Below, piece after piece: positions 56,482 to 64,000 of a DNA stretch of 64,000 bases. The stretch's first letter is position 1, and every line of letters begins with the position of its first letter. A program made the position numbers and the translations under genes. Origin of the DNA: Mesorhizobium sp. Root552. Lineage in GTDB: Bacteria > Pseudomonadota > Alphaproteobacteria > Rhizobiales > Rhizobiaceae. The notes below the pieces were generated by a model, which was not told the origin of the DNA, ran no database searches, and was given only the letters and a program-made list of their open reading frames with translations. The stretch spans positions 89,469-153,468 of the forward strand of contig NZ_LMFV01000012.1 of the NCBI RefSeq assembly GCF_001427285.1, written 5' to 3'.

Positions 56482-57177
56482 TTGACAGAAGCCGTCATCG
56501 AACTGAAAGACGTGTCGTTGACGCTGGGAGAGGGGGCTTCGTCAGTCCATGTGCTGAAGGGCGTCAGCCTCTCCATAGAAGCAGGCGAGGCAACCGGCAT
56601 CGTGGGCCCATCCGGGTCGGGCAAGTCGACCCTGCTGATGGTTGTGGCCGGGCTGGAGCGGGTGGACCAAGGCACCATACGCATCGCCGGCGAATTGCTT
56701 AACGGCAAGAGCGAAGACCAGATCGCGGCCTTTAGGGGCCGCAATGTCGGCATCGTATTCCAGTCGTTTCACTTGATCCCCAACATGACTGCGCTTGAAA
56801 ACGTGGCGGTGCCGCTCGAACTGGCCGGTCATCCGGACCCGTTTGCTGTCGCGGAAAAGGAACTGGCTGCTGTGGGCCTGAGCGATCGCGTCACTCATTA
56901 TCCGGGCGAGTTGTCGGGCGGTGAACAGCAGCGCGTGGCCATTGCCCGTGCGCTTGCCCCTTCGCCATCAATCCTGATCGCGGATGAGCCGACAGGCAAC
57001 CTCGACCAGGTAACCGGAAAGCAGGTTGCGGATCTTCTGTTCACCAAGGCCGCCGAACGCGGCATGACGCTCGTACTGGTGACACACGATCCGGCTTTGG
57101 CGGCACGCTGTGCACGCCAGATCGCCATGCGCTCGGGGCGCATCGAACCAACACCCGCCGTCAAGGCGATTGCCTAA
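56482..57177 (+). CDS. ABC transporter ATP-binding protein, YbbA/LolD type
   Basis: 231 residues. Walker A GPSGSGKST (42-50), signature LSGGEQQR, Walker B ILIADEPTGNLD and a switch histidine in LVLVTHDPALA mark the MacB/LolD/YbbA branch that works with FtsX-like permeases. The likely start is a TTG at 56482, since the nearest ATG (56471) is in another frame. It ends in TAATG with the permease gene. Role likely in extracting or moving lipids or lipoproteins; the substrate is not known. Confidence 0.9.
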   Translation: MTEAVIELKDVSLTLGEGASSVHVLKGVSLSIEAGEATGIVGPSGSGKSTLLMVVAGLERVDQGTIRIAGELLNGKSEDQIAAFRGRNVGIVFQSFHLIPNMTALENVAVPLELAGHPDPFAVAEKELAAVGLSDRVTHYPGELSGGEQQRVAIARALAPSPSILIADEPTGNLDQVTGKQVADLLFTKAAERGMTLVLVTHDPALAARCARQIAMRSGRIEPTPAVKAIA

Positions 57178-59726
57178 TGACTTTGGCCAGGACGCTTGCT
57201 CTCGCTTTGCGGTTTTCCTTGCGGGAAATGCGCGGCGGACTGTCGGGCTTTGCCGTATTCCTTGCCTGTATCGCACTTGGCGTGGCAGCGATCGGTGGCG
57301 TCAATTCGGTTGCACAGTCGATTTCCGATGGTGTTGCCAACCAAGGCCAGCCGTTGCTGGGCGGCGATTTGCGCTTCCAGCTCAACCAGCGTGAGGCGAG
57401 CGCGGAGGAGCTTGGCTATCTCGAAGGAATGGGGACGGTGTCCCGCAGCGCCAACATGCGGTCCATGGCGCGACTGGTAGACGGCTCGGATCAGGCGCTG
57501 GTCGAGGCCAAGGCCGTCGACTCCGCATATCCGCTCTACGGGTCGCTGGAGACGCAGCCCGTCCTTTCCAGAAGTGAATTGTTTGACGAGCACTCGGGTG
57601 TATTCGGGGCGGCAGCACCGGAGCTTCTTCTCGAGCGGCTTGGGTTGAAGCCGGGCGACAGGATCATGCTGGGCGAGGCCACGTTCGAACTGCGGGCCGT
57701 TCTGACCACCGAGCCGGATGCCGTTTCGGACGGTTTCGGCTTTGCTCCCCGCCTGCTCGTGTCGATGGAAGGGCTGAGCGCTTCCGGTCTGATCCGACCG
57801 GGCAGCCTGGTCGAGCATTCCTACAAGGTGAGGCTGCAACCGGGAGCAAACGAAGCCGAGGTAAAGAGGCTGGAGGAGCAGGCACGCGCAGCCTTCCCGC
57901 AAGCGGGCTGGTCGGTGCGCACGCGCACGAACGCCGCGCCGGCGCTGTCGTCGAACATCGAGCGCTTCTCGCAGTTCCTGACGCTGGTCGGCCTGACCGC
58001 ACTGGTCGTTGGTGGTGTTGGCGTGGCCAATGCGGTGCGCGCCTATCTCGACGGCAAGCGCTCAGTCATCGCGACCCTCAAGAGCCTTGGCGCATCGGGC
58101 GGCTTTGTCTTCACGGTCTATCTGGTGCAGATCCTTGTGATTGCGGGGCTGGGTATTGTCGTCGGCCTTGTGCTTGGAGCGCTGATGCCGTTCGCCGCCA
58201 GCGCGGCGTTGCAATCGGTGATCCCGGTCCCGGCTCAAGCTAGCGTCTACCCCGGTGCGCTTGGGCTTGCCGCGGCTTTCGGCGTTCTGGTCACGCTGGC
58301 CTTTGCGCTCCTGCCGCTGGGGCGTGCGCGCGACGTGCCCGCAACTGCCCTGTTTCGTGAAATGGGTTTCGCAAGCCGCGGCATGCCGCGCGCAGTCTAT
58401 GTTATAGGCGCGCTGGTGATTGCACTTGCCCTTGCCGGCTTGGCGATCTTCAGCGCCGATGATCGCCGCATAGGCTGGATCTTCGTCGGTGCGACGGTGA
58501 TTTCCTTCCTCGTCCTGCGGGTTGTCGGCTTTCTGGTGCAATGGCTGGCGAGGAAAGCGCCCCGTATCCGTTCGACGGTGCTGCGGCTTGCGGTCGGCAA
58601 TATCCATCGCCCCGGCGCACTGACGCCATCGGTGGTTCTGTCGCTCGGCCTTGGGCTGACGCTTCTGGTAACGCTCGCGTTGATAGACGGCAATTTGCGC
58701 CGTCAGATTGCCGGCAGCTTGCCGCAGATGGCCCCGAACTTCTTCTTCGTCGATATTCAGGCCAGCGATGTCGATGCGTTTTCCAAGCTCGTTGCTGCCG
58801 AGGCTCCTGATGGAGCGTTGGTAAAGGTGCCGATGCTGCGCGGCCGCATCATGGTGCTGAATGGCATCGATGTGGCCAAGGCCAATATCCCCGCCGCAGG
58901 GGCGTGGGTATTGCGTGGAGACCGCGGGCTTACCTATGAGGCCAACCTGCCGGCCAATGCGACGCTGAGCGAGGGAAGCTGGTGGCCTTCGGATTATTCC
59001 GGCGAACCATTGGTGTCGTTTTCGGCGCATGAGGCGCAGGAACTGGGTCTCAAGCTGGGCGATACGGTGACCGTCAACGTGCTGGGCCGCAATATCAGTG
59101 CCCGGATCGCCAGTTTCCGGCAGGTTCAATGGGAAACGATGGGCATCAATTTCGTCATGGTGTTCTCGCCAAACACTTTTGCGGGTGCGCCACATAGTTG
59201 GCTGGCGACGCTGGCGGACAAGGGGGCGACCCCGGCTGAAGACGCGCGCGTGCTCAATGCCGTTACCCGTGCCTTTCCGGCGGTGACCACCGTTCGGGTC
59301 AAGGATGCGCTGGACATCGTCAACCGGTTGGTTGGCGAGCTTGGCGTCGCCATCCGGGCTGCGGCTGCCGTTGCGCTCGTTGCTTCCGTGTTGGTGTTGG
59401 CGGGAGCCCTTGCCGCAGGCAACAGTGCCCGCATCCACGATGCGGTGGTGCTGAAGACACTCGGTGCGACGCGCAAGACGCTGATAGCCGCGTTTGCGCT
59501 GGAGTATATGCTGATCGGGTTGGCCACGGCAGTATTCGCGCTGGCAGCAGGCGGGGTCGCGGCATGGTTCGTGGTGAGCGAAATCATGACGTTGCCTTCG
59601 CAGTTCTCCGCCGAGGTTGCGCTGACGACGATTGTCGTTGCCCTGGTGCTTACGGTCGGGATCGGACTGGCGGGAACATGGCGGGTGCTGGGACACAAGG
59701 CAGCGCCCGTGTTGCGCAATCTTTGA
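57177..59726 (+). CDS. FtsX-like ABC transporter permease, YbbP type
   Basis: 849 residues with about ten membrane helices in two FtsX-like blocks (about 255-400 and 715-845) and a central pair of helices (about 405-460), plus two large periplasmic domains. GLTALVVGGVGVANAVRAYLD and VALVASVLVLAGALAAGNSA lie in the FtsX domains. It is the partner of the upstream ATPase, with which it overlaps by one base. The size fits E. coli YbbP. Next to the SGNH esterase, so the three may handle acyl or lipid substrates, as inference. Confidence 0.9.
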   Translation: MTLARTLALALRFSLREMRGGLSGFAVFLACIALGVAAIGGVNSVAQSISDGVANQGQPLLGGDLRFQLNQREASAEELGYLEGMGTVSRSANMRSMARLVDGSDQALVEAKAVDSAYPLYGSLETQPVLSRSELFDEHSGVFGAAAPELLLERLGLKPGDRIMLGEATFELRAVLTTEPDAVSDGFGFAPRLLVSMEGLSASGLIRPGSLVEHSYKVRLQPGANEAEVKRLEEQARAAFPQAGWSVRTRTNAAPALSSNIERFSQFLTLVGLTALVVGGVGVANAVRAYLDGKRSVIATLKSLGASGGFVFTVYLVQILVIAGLGIVVGLVLGALMPFAASAALQSVIPVPAQASVYPGALGLAAAFGVLVTLAFALLPLGRARDVPATALFREMGFASRGMPRAVYVIGALVIALALAGLAIFSADDRRIGWIFVGATVISFLVLRVVGFLVQWLARKAPRIRSTVLRLAVGNIHRPGALTPSVVLSLGLGLTLLVTLALIDGNLRRQIAGSLPQMAPNFFFVDIQASDVDAFSKLVAAEAPDGALVKVPMLRGRIMVLNGIDVAKANIPAAGAWVLRGDRGLTYEANLPANATLSEGSWWPSDYSGEPLVSFSAHEAQELGLKLGDTVTVNVLGRNISARIASFRQVQWETMGINFVMVFSPNTFAGAPHSWLATLADKGATPAEDARVLNAVTRAFPAVTTVRVKDALDIVNRLVGELGVAIRAAAAVALVASVLVLAGALAAGNSARIHDAVVLKTLGATRKTLIAAFALEYMLIGLATAVFALAAGGVAAWFVVSEIMTLPSQFSAEVALTTIVVALVLTVGIGLAGTWRVLGHKAAPVLRNL

Positions 59727-59960
59727 TCTCCGAGAACGTGCCCGACCCCAGGAATTTCGTTAATTCTTGGTAATCTTTAGCCAAATTGCGCCCGATACCT
59801 GCATTTTTATGCTTTCACGAAGCGTTGCCGGTGGTTACAGGTCTTGTTCTGGAGGCGAAGAACCCTCATATTTTGCCGTAGGCATGCTGGAGCCCCGCCA
59901 GCGGCGCCTGGGTTGGAAAGAACCCGACACCCGACGGGGCAGAAGCAACAGAGGAATTCC

Positions 59961-60740
59961 ATGGCTGAACCCCTACGCAACTACCAGACGCGCACGGTTC
60001 CCTATGGCCGCACGGATGCGGCCATCGACGAGGGCCTGCGCGCATACATGATCCGCGTCTACAACCTGATGGGCATGGGCCTTTTGATCACCGGCCTTGC
60101 CGCCGTCGCCACCATCATGATGGCTACAACCAATGACCCGTCGGCTGCCGTCGCCACGCTGCCGAGCGGCCAGATGCTGACTTCCTTCGGCTACGCGATC
60201 TTCGCTTCGCCGCTGAAATGGGTGGTCATCCTCGCCCCTCTCGCTGCCGTGTTCTTCCTGTCGTTCCGCGTGCAGTCGATGAGCGTGCCGGCTGCCCAGA
60301 CTACTTTCTGGGTCTATGCCGGGCTTGTCGGCCTGTCGCTGTCGTCGATCTTCCTCGTCTACACGACCGCGAGCGTGACGCAGACCTTCTTCGCCACGGC
60401 CGCCGCTTTCGGCGCACTGTCGCTCTACGGCTATACGACGAAGCGTGACCTGACCGCGATGGGCTCGTTCCTGATCATGGGCGTCTTCGGCCTGATCATC
60501 GCGATGGTCATCAATATCTTCCTGGCGTCTTCGGCGCTTTCTTTCGCCATTTCGGCGATCGGCGTGCTGATCTTCGCTGGCCTTACCGCCTACGACACGC
60601 AGAAGATCAAGGAGATGTACTTCGAGGGTGACGACCAGGCTGTTGCCGGCCGCAAGTCGATCATGGGTGCGCTTACCCTCTACCTCGACTTCATCAACCT
60701 GTTCATGTTCCTGCTGCAGTTCATGGGCGACCGCCGCTAA
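59961..60740 (+). CDS. Bax inhibitor-1/YccA family membrane protein
   Basis: 259 residues with seven membrane helices. IDEGLRAYMIRVYNLMGMGL precedes helix 1 and the C-terminal LTLYLDFINLFMFLLQFMGDRR is the family mark; the aspartates in TAYDTQKIKEM and YLDF belong to the pH-sensing pair known in BsYetJ. The proteins are thought to be calcium-leak channels; some bind FtsH. GAGGAATTCC precedes the ATG at 59961. A strong terminator follows. Confidence 0.93.
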   Translation: MAEPLRNYQTRTVPYGRTDAAIDEGLRAYMIRVYNLMGMGLLITGLAAVATIMMATTNDPSAAVATLPSGQMLTSFGYAIFASPLKWVVILAPLAAVFFLSFRVQSMSVPAAQTTFWVYAGLVGLSLSSIFLVYTTASVTQTFFATAAAFGALSLYGYTTKRDLTAMGSFLIMGVFGLIIAMVINIFLASSALSFAISAIGVLIFAGLTAYDTQKIKEMYFEGDDQAVAGRKSIMGALTLYLDFINLFMFLLQFMGDRR

Positions 60741-60764
60741 AAACGGCTGGACCAGATGAATGCC

Positions 60765-60792
60765 AAGGGCGGCCCAACGGCCGCCCTTTTCA
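60765..60792 (+). terminator. Rho-independent terminator of the Bax-inhibitor-like gene
   Basis: AAGGGCGGCC/GGCCGCCCTT, perfect 10-base stem with CAAC loop and TTTT. Confidence 0.92.
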
Positions 60793-60812
60793 TTTGCTGC
60801 GATTTTTGATGT

Positions 60813-60846
60813 AATAAAAGGCATAAAATGAAAATGCCTATTTATT
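60813..60846. promoter_or_regulatory. AT-rich inverted repeat before the GNAT gene
   Basis: AATAAAAGGCAT and ATGCCTATTTATT form a near-perfect 12-base inverted repeat (one extra base) around nine bases, ending eight bases before the GNAT start. It could be an operator overlapping the promoter or a 5' hairpin of the message. Confidence 0.45.
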
Positions 60847-60853
60847 GAGCAAA

Positions 60854-61417
60854 ATGATGATACGGGAAGCAACGGTAACGGATATCGACAGGATCACGGA
60901 GATCTATTCGGATGCCGTTCTAAACGGCACTGCGAGCTACGAGCTTGAGCCGCCGGCGCTAGCCGAAATGCGGGTCCGTTATGACACGCTGCGCGCTGGC
61001 GGTTTCCCGTATCTGGTTGCCGTGGACGGATCGGGTGCCGTTCTCGGTTATGCTTATGCAGGGCCATTCAGGACGCGTCCGGCCTACCGCTTCATCGTCG
61101 AGGATTCGGTCTATGTGGCACCGGAAGCGAAGGGTCGGGGAGTTGGCATCGAATTGATGCGTGCGCTGATCGAGGCAGTGCGGCAACTCGGCTTTCGGCA
61201 ACTGGTTGCGGTGATCGGTGACGGCAGTCCCGGCAGCGCGTCCGTTCGCCTGCACGAGAAACTGGGTTTTTGCCATTGCGGCCGGCTGCAAGGCTCCGGC
61301 TACAAGCATGACCGCTGGCTGGATACGGTGTTCATGCAACTGGAGCTGAATGGTGGCATATCTCGTGAGCCTGATGCCCACTCGTTGCCCGAGCGAAAAT
61401 TCCGCCAAGGCGTTTGA
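60854..61417 (+). CDS. GNAT N-acetyltransferase, phosphinothricin-acetyltransferase-like
   Basis: 187 residues. IREATVTDIDRITEIYSDAVLNGTASYE, YAGPFRTRPAYRFIVEDSVYV and the acetyl-CoA loop GRGVGIELM match the Pat/Bar (phosphinothricin) branch of GNAT enzymes; RLHEKLGFCHCGRL and the late HDRWLDTVFMQLEL are also typical. Chromosomal members often acetylate methionine sulfoximine or free amino acids. The first ATG of a double ATG is used; the ribosome site is weak, and the preceding inverted repeat suggests control. Confidence 0.88.
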   Translation: MMIREATVTDIDRITEIYSDAVLNGTASYELEPPALAEMRVRYDTLRAGGFPYLVAVDGSGAVLGYAYAGPFRTRPAYRFIVEDSVYVAPEAKGRGVGIELMRALIEAVRQLGFRQLVAVIGDGSPGSASVRLHEKLGFCHCGRLQGSGYKHDRWLDTVFMQLELNGGISREPDAHSLPERKFRQGV

Positions 61418-61507
61418 AGCTCAGTCGGCCACCGGTTGCAAGTCTGCGCTAACGCTTTGATTTGGCATGGAGAAAGCGGGACACAGCTTTTTGTATTCTG
61501 CGCTGTT

Positions 61508-61894
61508 CTAGGCCTTTACGAGCCTGAGGCTGCTGTCGAAGACGCCAAGCACGCGCGCAAGTTCATGACCGCGCTTGAGGATGCGGCCACCTGCCGCCAC
61601 AACCGAAAACGCGCCCTGCCGCCGGGCCAGCCGGGGGTCCTTGACGATCTGGAACAACGGCACCTCGCTGGCGCGCCGGAACACCGAAAACACCGCGCGG
61701 TCGGACAAATGGTCGATGGCGTAGTCGCGCCACTCGTTGGCGGCGACCATGCGTCCGTAAAGCCTCAGGATCAGATCGAGCTCACGCCGGTCGAATGCGA
61801 CCGGCATATCGAGGCGCTCGCGGCGCGCCTCGTGAAGTGGGATCAATATTGCGGATGCGTCTGGGTCCCCCGTGCCTCCGCCGCCTTCAGTCAT
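61508..61894 (-). CDS. DUF2794 protein
   Basis: 128 residues. VAFDRRELDLILRLYGRMVAA, EWRDYAIDHLSDRAVFSVFRR and PLFQIVKDPRLARRQGAFSV are the DUF2794 signature, a family limited to alphaproteobacteria with no known function. Soluble, single domain. It stands alone on the minus strand, downstream of a 350-base gene-free stretch. Confidence 0.9.
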   Translation of the reverse strand: MTEGGGGTGDPDASAILIPLHEARRERLDMPVAFDRRELDLILRLYGRMVAANEWRDYAIDHLSDRAVFSVFRRASEVPLFQIVKDPRLARRQGAFSVVAAGGRILKRGHELARVLGVFDSSLRLVKA

Positions 61895-62245
61895 GCCTCA
61901 ATCCTTCGAACAGGCCAACGCTGATATGGAGGTTCGCGCTTTCATGGGTGAAATGCAAGGGCAAGACCGGGGGCGGTGTCATGCCGTGGCGCGCACGGCT
62001 GTTGTCACGTTTATGAACGAGGTGTTGGAATTGGTGATGCGCTGCCACATTTTCGCCGTTTTTTATCCGCGCTAACGCCCCAATGTCCGACGAGTTTACC
62101 CATGTTGCCTGAGACGGTTCGGTCCGGCACTGGCTCGTAACCCCCAAGCCCCCCGCCCACGGGTCTGAGTCGGATCGAACCAACCTCGCCACGAGCGAGG
62201 CAAAGGGGCAGTTTCCTCGCTTCTTGCCAGTTTGATCGGCTCGAC
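61895..62245. other. Gene-free stretch upstream of DUF2794
   Basis: About 350 bases. An open frame crosses it on the minus strand but has no recognisable domain and ends inside the DUF1223 gene, so I do not call it. The stretch holds CCTCGC (62184-62189), GCGAGG (62195-62200) and CCTCGC (62215-62220), so the middle segment can pair with either side. A run of C residues lies near 62145. It could encode a small RNA or a long leader. Confidence 0.4.
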
Positions 62246-63016
62246 CTATCGAGGTTTTGGGCGTGTCACAAACGCCGCTCCGATGATCGGCCCGGGCAGG
62301 CCGTCTTTGGCGACAGATTGCAAAAGCACGGCACAGCCACCCTTCTTCGTGACCTCGCTGGCAGGCAGTTCGTAACGTTGCGCCTTGCCGTGCCACATGC
62401 CAGCGGTCTGGATGCCCGTCACCGCATTCCAGTAGGTCATCTTGCGGCCGCCATTCTCGCCTTTGCCGATCTCGATCGTCTGCGGCGGGTCGAAATAAAC
62501 GATCACGACATGCGCCATGGCTGTCTCGGACGCGCTCGGGGCAGTCGCGTCCCCGGCCTCGATGATTATGCCGTCGCCGTCGCGCTTGACCTTGATGGCG
62601 ACCTGCATGCCGTCGCCTGATTTTCGCAGTTCCGCCAGCGCGCCGTCGACCGCCGTGCGGCTGGCTCCATTGACGTGGGTTCTTCCGTTGATGATCGCTT
62701 GCGGCGTATAGACCGAGCGGCCACCGAAGGCCCGCATGTAGTCATACTGGCGTTCGGTGTTTTCCTTGCGGCTCAACGTGTCGCGCCAGCCGAGATAGTC
62801 CCAGTAGTCGACATGGTAGGCCAGCGCCACGATGTCTTCCTTGCCGGCAAGTTCGGTGAACAGCTGGTCGGCGGGCGGGCATGAATTGCAACCTTGGCTG
62901 GTGAACAATTCAACCACACCTAAAGGCTTGTCGATTTCCGCAGCAAAAGAGGCTCCGGCACATGCCGACAATGCGAGCGCAAGGGCCGCCAGCCGCAATG
63001 GTTTTCCAGATGCCAT
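62246..63016 (-). CDS. DUF1223 thioredoxin-like secreted protein
   Basis: 256 residues. Signal peptide about 1-25 (ending SFA-AE); then VELFTSQGCNSCPPADQLF with a CxxC (C43, C46), YHVDYWDYLGWRDTLS and YTPQAIINGRTHVNGA, the DUF1223 signature. The fold is thioredoxin-like and the CxxC suggests a redox role in the periplasm; not proven. The ATG at 63016 follows GGAAG and begins the signal peptide directly. Downstream of the aconitase terminator. Confidence 0.9.
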   Translation of the reverse strand: MASGKPLRLAALALALSACAGASFAAEIDKPLGVVELFTSQGCNSCPPADQLFTELAGKEDIVALAYHVDYWDYLGWRDTLSRKENTERQYDYMRAFGGRSVYTPQAIINGRTHVNGASRTAVDGALAELRKSGDGMQVAIKVKRDGDGIIIEAGDATAPSASETAMAHVVIVYFDPPQTIEIGKGENGGRKMTYWNAVTGIQTAGMWHGKAQRYELPASEVTKKGGCAVLLQSVAKDGLPGPIIGAAFVTRPKPR

Positions 63017-63125
63017 GGCACTTCCGAATCCGCCGGCTTGCCCGACTTTTTTCTCGTTGACGACCTGTTTGGCAGAAGCGGCAGTCAACGGGAAGTCACG
63101 TTGCGGTGAAATTTGTGTGCCATAG

Positions 63126-63160
63126 GTAACAAAGCCGCCGGAGTTTCCTCCGGCGGCTTT
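63126..63160 (-). terminator. Rho-independent terminator of the aconitase gene
   Basis: AAAGCCGCCGGAG/CTCCGGCGGCTTT, perfect 13-base stem with a four-base loop, followed on the minus strand by TTTGTTA. Confidence 0.92.
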
Positions 63161-63188
63161 GGCTGTTGGTCTGGTGGTGTCGCGGTGA

Positions 63189-64000
<812 letters not shown>

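Noticed and set aside
62165..62185. T-loop-like GGTTCGATCC on the minus strand
   Set aside because: No matching acceptor, D or anticodon arms could be placed around it, so it is not a tRNA gene.
61887..62396. 169-codon open frame across the DUF2794-DUF1223 gap
   Set aside because: It ends inside DUF2794, begins inside DUF1223, and the protein has no hydrophobic core pattern or known motif.

Overview
The window is a chromosomal, core-genome segment of an alphaproteobacterium of the order Rhizobiales, most like the Phyllobacteriaceae (Mesorhizobium/Aminobacter type). This rests on high GC, on gene content typical of that group (DUF1036 next to pyk, DUF2794, DUF4164-zapA, an IalB protein, RpoH, a purEK pair, a tkt-gap-pgk-fba block) and on a RirA-type iron box. 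I see no insertion sequence, prophage, CRISPR array, rRNA or tRNA gene. About 64 protein genes fill nearly the whole window; both edges cut genes (a polyamine-type ABC permease on the left, aconitase on the right).

Layout. 1-4.1 kb: permease tail, a membrane-anchored NodB-like deacetylase, and a divergent orphan Rieske oxygenase behind a palindromic operator. 4.1-10.2 kb, minus strand: rppH, a YibQ-type deacetylase, ctpA, an EnvC-like factor, rlmH, rsfS and a small membrane protein, i.e. cell-envelope and RNA/ribosome maintenance. 10.2-14.1 kb: an RluD-type pseudouridine synthase, rpoH, a 1-Cys peroxiredoxin, zapA and DUF4164. 14.3-22.0 kb: central carbon genes tkt, gap, pgk and fba, with a K+/H+ antiporter lying between gap and pgk. 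22.4-26.7 kb: an RND efflux pair behind two inverted repeats. 27-33.7 kb: MFS exporter, DUF1244, N-formylglutamate amidohydrolase, DUF1036-pyk, an alpha/beta hydrolase, a TPR protein and ribosomal protein L36.

33.8-40.5 kb: purEK, then a cobalamin riboswitch controlling a TonB receptor and a BtuFCD-like ABC importer joined by 4-base start/stop overlaps. 40.6-42.5 kb: bdhA with a patatin-like lipase behind paired TGC-N3-GCA sites resembling PhaR/AniA operators, suggesting polyhydroxybutyrate mobilisation. 42.7-46.6 kb: an FbpABC ferric-iron importer with a TGA-N9-TCA (RirA/IRO-like) box and a strong hairpin after fbpA. 46.6-56.4 kb: argG, a Glu/Leu dehydrogenase, a LysE exporter, rlmN, a HAD hydrolase, several DUF proteins, a pterin dehydratase, a low-molecular-weight phosphatase overlapping thpR tail to tail, and an SGNH esterase. 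56.5-64 kb: a YbbA/YbbP-like ABC pair divergent from the esterase, a Bax-inhibitor-1 protein, a GNAT acetyltransferase, DUF2794, DUF1223 and the aconitase C-terminus.

No clearly new multi-gene system (defence, secretion or biosynthetic island) is visible. The most interesting signals are regulatory: the bdhA-patatin operator, the iron box, the long structured leader after the cobalamin riboswitch, the operators of the Rieske gene and the efflux pump, and a gene-free stretch near 62.2 kb with mutually exclusive hairpins. Family assignments come from motif recognition alone; no database search was run.
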